A stretch of DNA of 64,000 nucleotides from JAEUMD01 sp050250815 (GTDB lineage Bacteria > Pseudomonadota > Alphaproteobacteria > Rhizobiales > Hyphomicrobiaceae), in contig JBFWNY010000003.1 in assembly GCA_050250815.1 (NCBI GenBank), positions 62,001-126,000 of the forward strand. Direction: 5' to 3'. The position numbers were made by a program, and so were the translations under genes. The notes under the pieces are model-generated. The model was not told the origin of the DNA, did no database searches, and saw only the letters and a list, made by a program, of their open reading frames with translations. Positions 26,809-37,104 of the stretch are shown here, one piece after another; position 1 is the first letter of the stretch, and each line of letters begins with the position of its first letter.

Positions 26809-29088
26809 ATGCAGGACAAGACGCAGACGGGTACCGCCGCCAATGTAACAACCACGATCGATGGTGACGGCGTCGCCGTCCTCACGTGGGACATGCCGGG
26901 CCGCTCGATGAACGTGCTGTCGGAAGCCTCGATCCGCGACTTCGCGGCAGCGGTGCAAAGTGCCGTTGCCGACGACGCCGTGAGGGGCATCGTCATCACG
27001 TCGGGCAAGAAGGATTTCATCGCCGGCGCTGACCTCACCATGCTCGCAGCCTGGGCACGGGAGGTCGCGGATCTGCCGGCGTCCGACAAGGCCCGCCGCA
27101 TCTACGAACGCATCATGACGCTGCAGCGGCTGCTGCGGCAGGTCGAAACGTGCGGCAAGCCCGTCGCCGCCGCGCTCCCCGGCACAGCCTTGGGCGGCGG
27201 CCTGGAGGTTGCTCTCGCTGCACATCATCGCGTCGTAGCCGACAACGACAAGGTGCAGCTCGGCCTGCCAGAGGTGCAACTCGGCCTGATGCCCGGAGCT
27301 GGCGGAACCCAGCGCGTGGCCCGCCTCGTTGGCGTCATGGCGGCCGCGCCCATCATCATGGAAGGCAAGCCGATGTCGCCCCGCGACGCGCTGAAGGCGG
27401 GCATCGTGCACGCCGTCGTGCCCACTGCCGAAGTGCTGCCGACCGCGAAAGCCTGGGTGCTCGCCAACGTCGCCGAGGCCGAGCGCGTGCGCGCGGCGCG
27501 AGCAGGCGGTGACAAGAAGGCGGTGCCGGCGTTCGCCCCGCCGTGGGACCAGCCCAAGTTCAAGATTCCGGGCGGCGGGCCTCAGACACCTACGGGCTTT
27601 CCCGTGTTCATGGGCGCCAGCGCCATGATCCGCAAATCGAGCTTCGGACTGTACGAGGCGCCCAAGGCGATCCTGGCCGCGGTCTACGAGGGACTGCAGG
27701 TCCCGTTCGACACCGCGCTCGGCATCGAGACCGGCTATTTCGCCAAGCTCGTGCTCGGGCCGCAGTCGCGCAACATGATCCGCTCTCTGTTCGTATCGAA
27801 GCAGGCGCTGGAAAAAGGCGCGCATCGGCCGCACGGCGTACTCGATATGCCGGTGAAAAAGTTGGGTGTGCTCGGTGGCGGCGGGTTCATGGGCGCGGGC
27901 ATCGCCTATGTCGCGGCGGCCGCAGGCATCGACGTCGTCGTGCTCGACCAGACGGAGGAAGCGGCGGCAAAGGCGCGTGCACAGGCCGAGCGCATTCTGA
28001 AGCCGCGCGTCGCGAAGGGGCGGACGAGCGAGGCGGCCGCTGCGGCGATCCTCGCGCGCATCCACACGACGGCGGATTACGCCATGCTCGCTGGCGCCGA
28101 TCTATGCATCGAGGCGGTGTTCGAGCATCCAGATGTGAAGAAGCAGGTGATCGCGGCGGCCGAGCAGCATCTGGGTAGTACTGCTGTCTTCGCTTCCAAC
28201 ACATCGACGCTGCCCATCGACAGCCTGGCGAAATTTTCGAAGCGCCCGGAGCGGTTCGTCGGCATCCACTTCTTCTCGCCCGTCGAAAAGATGCCGCTGG
28301 TAGAGATCATCAAGGGTCGGCAGACGGGCGACGAGGCGCTCGCCAAGGCGCTCGATTTCGTGCGCCAACTGCGCAAAACGCCGATCGTCGTCAACGACGC
28401 GCGCTTCTTCTACGCCAACCGACTCGTGCTGCGGTTCATCGAGGAGGCGCATCACATGCTGGCGGAGGGCGTGACACCGGCGCTGATCGAGAACGCAGCC
28501 CGCATGGTGGGCATGCCTGTGGGACCGCTCGCGCTCAATGACGAGACGGCGCTCGACCTGGGCGTGAAGATCACACACGCGACGAGAGCGGCCCTTGGCG
28601 ATGCCTACGTGCCCAACCCGGCCGAAGCGCGCATCGAGGACATGGTCGTCAAACTCGGGCGTCTCGGCCGCAAGGCCGGCAAGGGCTTCTACGACTATCC
28701 CGAGAACGGGCGTAAGCGGCTGTGGCCGGGCCTAGCCGAATTGTTCCCGGTGGCCGCGGAGCAGCCCGATATCGAAGAGCTCAAGTCACGCTTCCTCACG
28801 GTCCAGGCGGTGGAAGCCGTGCGCACGCTTGAGGACGGTGTCGTCACCGACGTGCGCGAGATCGATGTCGGCGCGATCTTCGGCTGGGGCTTCGCACCGT
28901 GGACAGGCGGACCAATCTCGCTGATCGACACGATGGGAGCCGCAGCATTCCTCGCCGAATGCCGCCGTCTTCAGGCGAAGTACGGCGAACGCTACGCACC
29001 GCCGCGACTGCTGGTGGAGATCGCCGCCAGCGGGGCGACGTTCTACGATCGCTTTGCGCCCCAGGAGAATGAAGCGGCAGCCGCCTGA
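26809..29088 (+). CDS. fadB: Fatty-acid oxidation multifunctional protein (enoyl-CoA hydratase / 3-hydroxyacyl-CoA dehydrogenase)
   Basis: 759 residues. The N-terminal crotonase domain (1-290) has SGKKDFIAGADL and GTALGGGLEVALAAHHRV, with catalytic glutamates in LPEVQLGLMPGAGGTQR. The NAD-binding domain begins KKLGVLGGGGFMGAGIAYVAA (about 345), with SNTSTLPIDSLA and GIHFFSPVEKMPLVEII. The C-terminal helical domains carry GRKAGKGFYDY. It converts enoyl-CoA to 3-ketoacyl-CoA for FadA. GGAGG lies just before its ATG. Length is slightly above the 715-740 residues usual for FadB/FadJ. A double hairpin follows the stop. Confidence 0.95.
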   Translation: MQDKTQTGTAANVTTTIDGDGVAVLTWDMPGRSMNVLSEASIRDFAAAVQSAVADDAVRGIVITSGKKDFIAGADLTMLAAWAREVADLPASDKARRIYERIMTLQRLLRQVETCGKPVAAALPGTALGGGLEVALAAHHRVVADNDKVQLGLPEVQLGLMPGAGGTQRVARLVGVMAAAPIIMEGKPMSPRDALKAGIVHAVVPTAEVLPTAKAWVLANVAEAERVRAARAGGDKKAVPAFAPPWDQPKFKIPGGGPQTPTGFPVFMGASAMIRKSSFGLYEAPKAILAAVYEGLQVPFDTALGIETGYFAKLVLGPQSRNMIRSLFVSKQALEKGAHRPHGVLDMPVKKLGVLGGGGFMGAGIAYVAAAAGIDVVVLDQTEEAAAKARAQAERILKPRVAKGRTSEAAAAAILARIHTTADYAMLAGADLCIEAVFEHPDVKKQVIAAAEQHLGSTAVFASNTSTLPIDSLAKFSKRPERFVGIHFFSPVEKMPLVEIIKGRQTGDEALAKALDFVRQLRKTPIVVNDARFFYANRLVLRFIEEAHHMLAEGVTPALIENAARMVGMPVGPLALNDETALDLGVKITHATRAALGDAYVPNPAEARIEDMVVKLGRLGRKAGKGFYDYPENGRKRLWPGLAELFPVAAEQPDIEELKSRFLTVQAVEAVRTLEDGVVTDVREIDVGAIFGWGFAPWTGGPISLIDTMGAAAFLAECRRLQAKYGERYAPPRLLVEIAASGATFYDRFAPQENEAAAA

Positions 29089-29090
29089 AC

Positions 29091-29107
29091 CCTTATCGGA
29101 GATAAGG
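29091..29107 (+). repeat. Small stem-loop directly after fadB
   Basis: CCTTATC-GGA-GATAAGG, two bases after the fadB stop. No T-run. It may protect the 3' end ahead of the main terminator. Confidence 0.35.
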
Positions 29108-29152
29108 TTGCGACTGCTGCCACGTCTCCTCCTGACAATTCTGCAAACGAAC

Positions 29153-29180
29153 AAGCCGGCGAGGATGTCCTCGCCGGCTT
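29153..29180. terminator. Bidirectional terminator between fadB and ftsH
   Basis: A perfect 12-bp stem, AAGCCGGCGAGG (29153-29164) with its complement (29169-29180), loop ATGT, between convergent genes. On the minus strand the following bases are GTTCGTTTG, moderately T-rich. Confidence 0.75.
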
Positions 29181-29214
29181 GCTTGTCTCGAATCGCTTCG
29201 ATGAAAGCGGCTGC

Positions 29215-31152
<1,938 letters not shown>

Positions 31153-31286
31153 CCGCTCGTCCTATCCGTCCCGGACTGGGCCGGGCCCCCACGTGGTTGC
31201 CGGCATGAAACGCACCACGAAGCGAAAAACGCGCCAGAAGTGCCGCCTGAGCGCTGACGCGCAGGCTGCCGCAATCGAGCTGCCTT

Positions 31287-31315
31287 AACATAGGAGCCCC
31301 CCAACCCTTTGCCAA
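31287..31315 (-). promoter_or_regulatory. Predicted sigma-70-type promoter of ftsH
   Basis: On the minus strand TTGGCA (31310-31315), 17-base spacer, TATGTT (31287-31292). The expected start near 31280 gives a leader of roughly 128 bases. The same TATGTT -10 is used in the met promoter. No obvious sigma-32 site was seen. Confidence 0.55.
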
Positions 31316-31422
31316 GCTGGCCGGCCCTACCGCGGCCATGTGGCCGGACAGCCCATTTTCGGGGGGGCTGATTACCGGCCGGTTGAGGTTATCTCCGCGA
31401 TCGGAACTCATTTGCGACGTGG

Positions 31423-33084
31423 CTAATGCGATGCCCCAATTGCGGCCCGTACAGGACCACTGAACGTCGCTTCGTAGCCCGCCCCAGCTTTTTTCGACCA
31501 GATTTCCCAGTTCTGCCAAAAGGCGGGCGCCACGTCCCGCCCTCCGGAGCCCATTGCGGCAGCGCGCAGGTGCCGCAGCGCCTCGTCGAGACCGCAATAC
31601 GAGATCACATCGCCGGACCGGTCATCCCCCACGACTGGGAGCGTCGCGACCGCGGCCGCAGGCAGCCCCAGATCGCCCAAGCCCGCCACGTGGCGCTTGG
31701 CCTGGGCCCAGCGCTCGAGACCCAACGCCTCCACCACGGCGTGTGGTAGCGCTCCGTGGCGCGCGACGACGGTAAAGCGGCGGCCGTCCCAGTCGACCCG
31801 CTGTCCCGGCGAAATGTGCAGAACCGGCAGACCTTCCCCTGAGCCCTCCCGATAGATGCGCATACACAATTCGGTGGGATCGGGCTTGCGGCAACGGACG
31901 AGTTCGATCTTGCACCCGCCCACCGTCGCGCCGCGAAATGCAGACAGGCCGCCGTCGCACAGGAACTGTGCCGCGATAGCCTCGAGCTGAGACAACTCGG
32001 CCAGGCGCGCTGCACCACCGTATGCGATCGTCAAGGCGCGCAGCACACGCACCAGCAGGTAAGGCGTGCGGCGGAAGTCCATCGGCAAGGCAACTTCAGC
32101 GAGATGCGGTCTCGCGCATCGCCAATCCAAGGTGGATAACGCGTCAAGCGCCCCGTCCGCATCGCGTAGTCGTCGTGCGGACAATGCCACCTTCTCCGCA
32201 CTCAATCCCACACTTTCGAGTTGTGTCAGCACCTGGCGCACACGTACGCGCTCGAAGCGCTCGTCCTCGTTGGAAGGATCCACGACCCACCGCGCGCCGC
32301 AGGCCTCGAGCGTGGCAACGAGACGAGCCTTGTGCAATCCGAGCAGGGGTCGCGCTACGTCGGCCTCGAAATGGTCCGGCCGCTCGGGCGACGGCGCGCG
32401 GATTGCCGTGCCGCGAGGGTGCATACCACCGAGCCCTTCGAGCCCGCTGCCACGCATCAGCCGCATCAGGACGGTCTCTGCCTGATCCTCCAGGGTATGT
32501 GCCATGACGATGCACCGATCCGGTGGCGCCGCAAGCTCCTGCTCCCGGAACAGACCGCACAGAACCGCGCGTTCCGCGCGAAGCACGTCCAGCATAAGAT
32601 CGCGGCGTGCGTTGCGCGCCGCGTCCTGGATGCCAGAGGTGGGCTTGGCTCCCTCCCACCGCAACAGCTCGCAGGGAAGGTCAAGTCGGGCCGCCTCCTG
32701 AGCGACGAACGCAGCCTCCTCGGCCGCTTGCGCGCGCAAGCCATGATCGACGGTGAGGACTACGACATGGGGCGGTCCACCGGTCGCTTGCAGATCTGCA
32801 AAACTGACATCCCTGGAAAGCCACTTGGGCTGCGGCAAGCCCCTTGCCTGAACGAGCGGCGCGATGTTGCTGCCAGACGCACGCCCATCTGATGCGGCTC
32901 CCGCCCATCGCGTGGCGTAGGCCGCACGCACCTCGGGCTGCGCCGCCCAGCGCGCAACCAGGTGCATGAGCGCCATACTGTCGGCGCCGCCCGATACGGC
33001 GAGCGCCAACGGCGTCGTCAGGAGATGACCAAACAGACCATCCAGCTCATCGTCGGCGATCGGTTCGGCGGGCGCGGTGTGCAT
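31423..33084 (-). CDS. tilS: tRNA(Ile)-lysidine synthetase
   Basis: Converts C34 of the CAU-anticodon tRNA-Ile2 to lysidine, which prevents AUG misreading. The PP-loop SGGADSMALMHLVARW is near residue 32, then VLTVDHGLRAQAAEEAAFV, ARNARRDLM and MAHTLEDQAETVLMRLMRGSGLEGLGGM, all family motifs. At about 553 residues it is longer than E. coli TilS (about 430); the extra length is an insert near residues 50-90 and a long C-terminal region. The ATG at 33084 (with GTG one codon before) has no clear ribosome site. A probable substrate tRNA is at 59.5 kb. Confidence 0.92.
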   Translation of the reverse strand: MHTAPAEPIADDELDGLFGHLLTTPLALAVSGGADSMALMHLVARWAAQPEVRAAYATRWAGAASDGRASGSNIAPLVQARGLPQPKWLSRDVSFADLQATGGPPHVVVLTVDHGLRAQAAEEAAFVAQEAARLDLPCELLRWEGAKPTSGIQDAARNARRDLMLDVLRAERAVLCGLFREQELAAPPDRCIVMAHTLEDQAETVLMRLMRGSGLEGLGGMHPRGTAIRAPSPERPDHFEADVARPLLGLHKARLVATLEACGARWVVDPSNEDERFERVRVRQVLTQLESVGLSAEKVALSARRLRDADGALDALSTLDWRCARPHLAEVALPMDFRRTPYLLVRVLRALTIAYGGAARLAELSQLEAIAAQFLCDGGLSAFRGATVGGCKIELVRCRKPDPTELCMRIYREGSGEGLPVLHISPGQRVDWDGRRFTVVARHGALPHAVVEALGLERWAQAKRHVAGLGDLGLPAAAVATLPVVGDDRSGDVISYCGLDEALRHLRAAAMGSGGRDVAPAFWQNWEIWSKKAGAGYEATFSGPVRAAIGASH

Positions 33085-33172
33085 CACATTTCGGAAGCGA
33101 AAGCGGCAGCGGTCTTCCCCTCGCCCGGACCGAGTGAGACGACCAGCAGGCCGGAGGGCCGCGCAGCCCGGA

Positions 33173-34222
33173 TCAGCGGCAGCCGAGCCGCTTGCGCTCG
33201 CTGGCTGCGCGGTTCTTCAGATGCGATTCTGCTCCGGGAAAACGCGTCACCAACTCGCCGAACGACGAACAGGCCGCATCCTTCTGACCGAGCCTATCGA
33301 GCGACATGGCGAGCTTCAGCAGGCTGTCGGGCGCCTTGTTGCTCTTGCCGTAGGTCTGATAGCCCTTGAGGAAGGCACTGGCCGCCGGCTTGTAATTGCC
33401 GCGCACGAAATGCGTCTCGCCGAGCCAGTACTGCGCGCTGCCCGCCAGCGGATCGTCTGGATAACTCTTCAGGAAATCCTCGAAGGACGACTCGGCAGCG
33501 GCATAGTCCTGCCCCACCAGATAGCCGAACGCGGTTTCGTAATCCTGCTTAGCGTTGCCGCTCGAGACCGGCGGCAATGCGGCAACCTGGCTGCCCGGCG
33601 CCGGTGCTTCCGGCGATCGCGATTCCGCGCCGCGGCCAATCAAGGTGCCGATCGGATCGCCGCCAGCGGTGACTGTCGTGGACCCAAAGGCCGAGGGGAT
33701 CTGCTCGGTCCGCGCCTCCGATCGCGATCCTGCAGCCGGTCCGGTCTGCCCATACGCGGGCCCGCCCGCATCACCGCGATCGTAACTGCCGCCTCCGGAC
33801 CGCAATTGGTTGGAAAGACGCTGCACCTCGGCGGTCAGGGCGCGGATTTGTGTCTCCATGCCTTCCAGGCGCGCCGCTTCGCTGGGTCCGAAGCCGACAC
33901 CACCGCCGCCGTTGCGTGCGCCGCCACCACCCGAGCGCGCGAGCGACTCAAGCGTGCCGATCGTCACCTGCATGTCGACGAGCTGCTCCTCGAGCTGCTC
34001 GATGCGCCGTTGCAGGCCGCCTTCCTGATCGCCACCCCGGCTCTTCGACTTGGAGGCAGCGGGCGGGGTCGCCTGAGCGAGTTCGATACGTCCAGCGGGC
34101 GATTGCGCGGTTGCTACCGTGGAATACGCCACGAGCACCATCGCTGCGCCGGCCGCTAATGCCGTTAAGCGCAACCCTGCTACGCCTGTCATCCTGTCAG
34201 AAATGTCCCTATCGGATGCCAT
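33173..34222 (-). CDS. cpoB: Tol-Pal system protein CpoB/YbgF
   Basis: Periplasmic partner of TolA that coordinates peptidoglycan synthesis with outer-membrane constriction. 349 residues: signal peptide (ending VATAQS), a coiled coil (about 70-95, GGLQRRIEQLEEQLVDMQ) and a second short coil, a Gly/Ser/Ala-rich linker, and TPR repeats at the C-terminus (DYETAFGYLVGQDYAAAESSFEDFL, AQYWLGETHFVRGNYKPAASAFLKGY). GGAGG six bases upstream supports the ATG at 34222. It is last of the tol genes before tilS. Confidence 0.9.
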   Translation of the reverse strand: MASDRDISDRMTGVAGLRLTALAAGAAMVLVAYSTVATAQSPAGRIELAQATPPAASKSKSRGGDQEGGLQRRIEQLEEQLVDMQVTIGTLESLARSGGGGARNGGGGVGFGPSEAARLEGMETQIRALTAEVQRLSNQLRSGGGSYDRGDAGGPAYGQTGPAAGSRSEARTEQIPSAFGSTTVTAGGDPIGTLIGRGAESRSPEAPAPGSQVAALPPVSSGNAKQDYETAFGYLVGQDYAAAESSFEDFLKSYPDDPLAGSAQYWLGETHFVRGNYKPAASAFLKGYQTYGKSNKAPDSLLKLAMSLDRLGQKDAACSSFGELVTRFPGAESHLKNRAASERKRLGCR

Positions 34223-34353
34223 TGCGGCCTCCCTGGAGTGACGGGCCCGTGCCCCCTGGCAGACCAGCCTCGATGGGAGGCTCAAAGCCCCCCGACGCGA
34301 CGATCAGGCCTTGCGCCGACCCGGTCCAGGCATCTGACGTTCTTGCAGGAATG

Positions 34354-35409
34354 TCAACGGCCGGTCGTCCCTGGCGAATTGTCGGTCCTCGCCGCCCCGC
34401 GCGCCGAACCGCGCTCCGGCAGAACGACAAACAGGCGTGTCACGGCGCGCCGGTTCTGGGCCTTGCATAAGGGTTGATCGCACCGGGCAACCGGCTGAGC
34501 CTGGCCCAGAGCCTCGACGTCGATGCGGCTCGCGGCCACACCCGCGGCCTCCAGCATCTCACGCACCTTCTCGGCTCGCACCACCGAAAGCTCGTCGTTG
34601 CGGCGCACGTTGCCCGGCTCGTCGGCGTGGCCTTCGACCACCACGAGCAGTTCGGGGAACCTTGCCAGCCACCGGGCCTGCCGCTCGATGACGGCGCGCG
34701 CCCGCGCACCGACCTCGGCGCTGTCGGTCGCGAAAAAGATGCGGTCGCCAGTCTCGGAGCGCATGAGCGCCTCGAAGCGTTCCGTGCGAATGGCGGTCCT
34801 GCGCCACGGCTTGGGGACAGGCGCGCCGCTCGGGGACGAAGCCGGTGCATCGGCGTCGGCGCGCGTGCCGCCCGATCCGGTTGCCGGAACCATACGGGCC
34901 TCAGTCGTGATCTCTCGCGTCGTCTGCGGCGCCTCCGTCCCGCGAACCACCGCCGGACGCGACGGACCCTCGGAGCCATCGCGGCCGTAAAGCTTGCCCA
35001 GCTCTCGACGCGCCCGGGCTGCCAGCGCCGAGTAGGGTTCCGACGCCACCACGCGCTCAAACAGCCGCTGAGCTTCCTCCAAGCGCCCTTCGTTCTGGGC
35101 CATGGCCGCCTTGGCGAAGGTCGATTCGATGGATTCGGAGGCCGCGCCGCCGCCAATCGTGTCGGCGCGCTGGTCTGACAGCGGCGAGGGCAGAGCGCGT
35201 GCTGCATCAGGCTGGCCGTCGATGCGGCTTGTCCACCCGTCGATGCCGACACCGGCCGCGCTGCCTGAGGTGCTGGAGGATTGCGCGGCGACTACTGAGG
35301 GCAGTGAGAGCAACGCCAAACCGAGCGCGGCCAACAGGCAGGCACGACGGCGCCGACCAAGAAGCGCCACGCGCAAACAGGCGCTGTCGTCATGTTGGGG
35401 TGAACACAT
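34354..35409 (-). CDS. OmpA-domain protein with TPR-like N-terminal half (second Pal-like protein)
   Basis: 351 residues: signal peptide (ending SVVAAQ, no lipobox), a helical pair resembling one TPR (about 95-140, AQNEGRLEEAQRLFERVV), a disordered linker, then an OmpA C-terminal peptidoglycan-binding domain (about 215-325; VVVEGHADEPGNVRRNDELS, with Asp and Arg of the DAP site). The OmpA part shares the PVA(V/R)CD..C..QNRRA(V/Q)T ending with Pal next door, suggesting duplication. It lacks a lipid anchor, so it would be soluble in the periplasm. It lies between pal and cpoB. Confidence 0.85.
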   Translation of the reverse strand: MCSPQHDDSACLRVALLGRRRRACLLAALGLALLSLPSVVAAQSSSTSGSAAGVGIDGWTSRIDGQPDAARALPSPLSDQRADTIGGGAASESIESTFAKAAMAQNEGRLEEAQRLFERVVASEPYSALAARARRELGKLYGRDGSEGPSRPAVVRGTEAPQTTREITTEARMVPATGSGGTRADADAPASSPSGAPVPKPWRRTAIRTERFEALMRSETGDRIFFATDSAEVGARARAVIERQARWLARFPELLVVVEGHADEPGNVRRNDELSVVRAEKVREMLEAAGVAASRIDVEALGQAQPVARCDQPLCKAQNRRAVTRLFVVLPERGSARGAARTDNSPGTTGR

Positions 35410-35520
35410 ACCGCAGGAACCGCATCCGCTGCCGCAATCCAGATGTCAGCGGACCGTGCTGCTTCAAAGTGGCATATTTATGCTGCCCACCGATGAAACG
35501 GCAGCTGGCGCGGGCAGCTG

Positions 35521-36066
35521 TCAGCTGCTGCCGACGCGGCTGTTGAGCACGGTCTGTGCGCGGCGGTTCTGCGACCAGCAGGAGATGTCGTCACACACCG
35601 CCACCGGCCGCTCCTTACCGTAGGAGATCGTGCGGATGCGGGCGGCGTTGACGCCGTTCTGCGACAGGAAGTTGCGCACCGTCGTGGCGCGGCGTGCGCC
35701 CAGCGCGATGTTATACTCGCGCGTGCCGCGCTCGTCGGCGTGGCCCTCGATCGTGATCGTGAACTGCGGGTACTGCCGCAGCCACTGCGACTGCTTCACC
35801 AGCGTCTGCCGAGCCTCTGGAGTGAGGTCAGTGCTGTCGGTCGAGAAGTAGACGATGTCGCCCACGTTGACCGCAAAGTCGCGCTGCGTGCCGGGAACAG
35901 GCGCGCCCTGCCCATTGCCGCCCGGACCCAAGGCGGCATCCGGCTGCATCTCCTTGTTGGCGCAGGCCGCCAGGGAGGCCGCTATCGCAATCGCCATCAC
36001 CGCACGGGTTGCGGCACGCCGCCAGCGCGGGGCGAAAGAGCTGGAATGAAGCGTCGCTGCGGACAT
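35521..36066 (-). CDS. pal: Peptidoglycan-associated lipoprotein Pal
   Basis: Outer-membrane lipoprotein binding peptidoglycan and TolB. 181 residues with a lipobox LAAC (Cys near residue 35 in IAASLAACANKE) and an OmpA domain: VYFSTDSTDLTPEARQTL, ITIEGHADERGTREYNIALG, RISTISYGKE-like RIRTISYGKERPVAVCD. Length and order after tolB are normal, except that two small lipoprotein genes and a terminator lie between tolB and pal, so pal probably has its own promoter in 36067-36435. Confidence 0.96.
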   Translation of the reverse strand: MSAATLHSSSFAPRWRRAATRAVMAIAIAASLAACANKEMQPDAALGPGGNGQGAPVPGTQRDFAVNVGDIVYFSTDSTDLTPEARQTLVKQSQWLRQYPQFTITIEGHADERGTREYNIALGARRATTVRNFLSQNGVNAARIRTISYGKERPVAVCDDISCWSQNRRAQTVLNSRVGSS

Positions 36067-36435
36067 GCTCGTGGTCCCCTTCGGGCATTGCGATCGGGCC
36101 TGGCCATCTCGGGCAGGACCGACGCAGTTATCTCGCCACCGCGTACTCCAGTGGTCGTGCGAAATTGTGGCCGCATTGCTGATGCTTGGCGAACCACGGT
36201 ATCGCGCCGTCTGGCAACTGCGGAAGATGGGCGGCCCGGCCGTTCCCCCCGCAATCCACAGCTATCCCCCCAGCCGGCATTCGCGCCGCCCAAACGCGCG
36301 GCAAAGCCCCGAGGATCAGGCGGCGATGGCTCTAAAGTCGCTTACACCGTAAAGAGCGGGCTCGGCGAGCGGCACGAGCGCGCAGCGACCAACGGACGAG
36401 AACGAGAAAGTCGCCGTGGTGTCCCGCAAAAGATG

Positions 36436-36473
36436 AAGGCCGGACGGCGGTGGGGACACCGCAGTCCGGCCTT
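36436..36473 (-). terminator. Strong terminator downstream of the small lipoprotein pair
   Basis: Outer stem AAGGCCGGAC/GTCCGGCCTT (10 bp), one G-A mismatch, inner stem GCGGTG/CACCGC, loop GGGA. On the minus strand it is followed by CATCTTTTG. It ends 57 bases below the second lipoprotein stop and should separate these genes from pal. The rest of 36067-36435 holds no gene I can support. Confidence 0.8.
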
Positions 36474-36529
36474 TATAGTTCCACCGCTTCTCCGGCCGAA
36501 ACCAAAGAGGCGGGGGGCTTGGCTGCTTG

Positions 36530-36658
36530 TTAGCGAGCCGCCTGCGTGGCGACCGGCAGGTCCGCGCCGAGCTTCATGGGCTCATGCGGAACTTCCTTGC
36601 GGCACGCGCCGAGAGCGACGGCTGCCACGACCGTGGCGAGAATGATGGCGCCCTTCAT
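36530..36658 (-). CDS. 42-residue small lipoprotein, copy 2
   Basis: A short gene on the minus strand with ribosome site TAGGAGATAGATCC before ATG. The product starts MKGAIILATVVAAVALGACR: a lipoprotein signal with lipobox ALGAC (Cys19), then KEVPHEPMKLGAD and a short tail ending AAR. The mature part would be only 24 residues. The same CR(K/R)EVPHEPMKLGAD block occurs in the gene just upstream, so the two are tandem paralogues. They sit between tolB and pal and are followed by a strong terminator. No known family name; an outer-membrane anchored peptide is the simplest prediction. Confidence 0.72.
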   Translation of the reverse strand: MKGAIILATVVAAVALGACRKEVPHEPMKLGADLPVATQAAR

Positions 36659-36703
36659 GGATCTATCTCCTAGTTGGTGGATAATTGTTCGAGGACGCAA
36701 TAC

Positions 36704-36835
36704 TTATCGAGCGTGCTCGACAGTCACATCCGCACCGAGCTTCATCGGCTCGTGCGGAACCTCACGACGGCAAGCGCCAAGCGCAACAGCCGCGATGACA
36801 GCTGACATGATGATCAGCCCCTTAATACCCTGCAT
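36704..36835 (-). CDS. 43-residue small lipoprotein, copy 1
   Basis: Starts MQGIKGLIIMSAVIAAVALG, then lipobox LGAC (Cys22), RREVPHEPMKLGAD and the ending VTVEHAR. CAGGAGATGAACC precedes the ATG. It is 45 bases upstream of its paralogue, with the identity concentrated from the lipobox through LGAD while codons differ (for example CGCAAGGAAGTTCCG against CGTCGTGAGGTTCCG). Selection on the protein is therefore likely. An Asp at +2 is absent (Arg is present), which favours outer-membrane sorting if Lol rules apply. The AT-rich spacer 36836-37104 probably holds the promoter. Confidence 0.72.
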   Translation of the reverse strand: MQGIKGLIIMSAVIAAVALGACRREVPHEPMKLGADVTVEHAR

Positions 36836-37043
36836 GGTTCATCTCCTGATGCTTTGATCGGCACTAGCCAACTATTGGGGTAACTGTGAGCTGCATTCCG
36901 ATCAAGAACGGACGGGGGCATCCCCAGCTTTTCCAATGCTGTAGATGCGAAAATGCAACGTGGGTATCGGCGGGAAAGCAGCACCGTTCCACCGCACAAG
37001 GACGCGATGTAACTTGTTGAAATAAATTGGATTTATGGCGTGA

Positions 37044-37103
37044 CTAATGCGCCAGAAATGGATCGTCAGCAAAAAGACGACACTAAAAAAGTGCTAATGC
37101 GCC
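37044..37103. repeat. Direct repeats CTAATGCGCC spaced 50 bp, just after tolB
   Basis: CTAATGCGCC occurs at 37044-37053 and 37094-37103, inside an AT-rich stretch between tolB and the small lipoprotein genes. The spacing is near five helical turns. Could be a binding-site pair for the lipoprotein promoter, or chance. Confidence 0.3.
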
Positions 37104-37104
37104 T

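Noticed and set aside
25651..28065. An 804-codon open frame on the minus strand opposite fadA and fadB
   Set aside because: It is the third-position-rich antisense shadow of two well-identified genes; its translation is Arg/His/Asp/Gly-rich with no recognisable domain.
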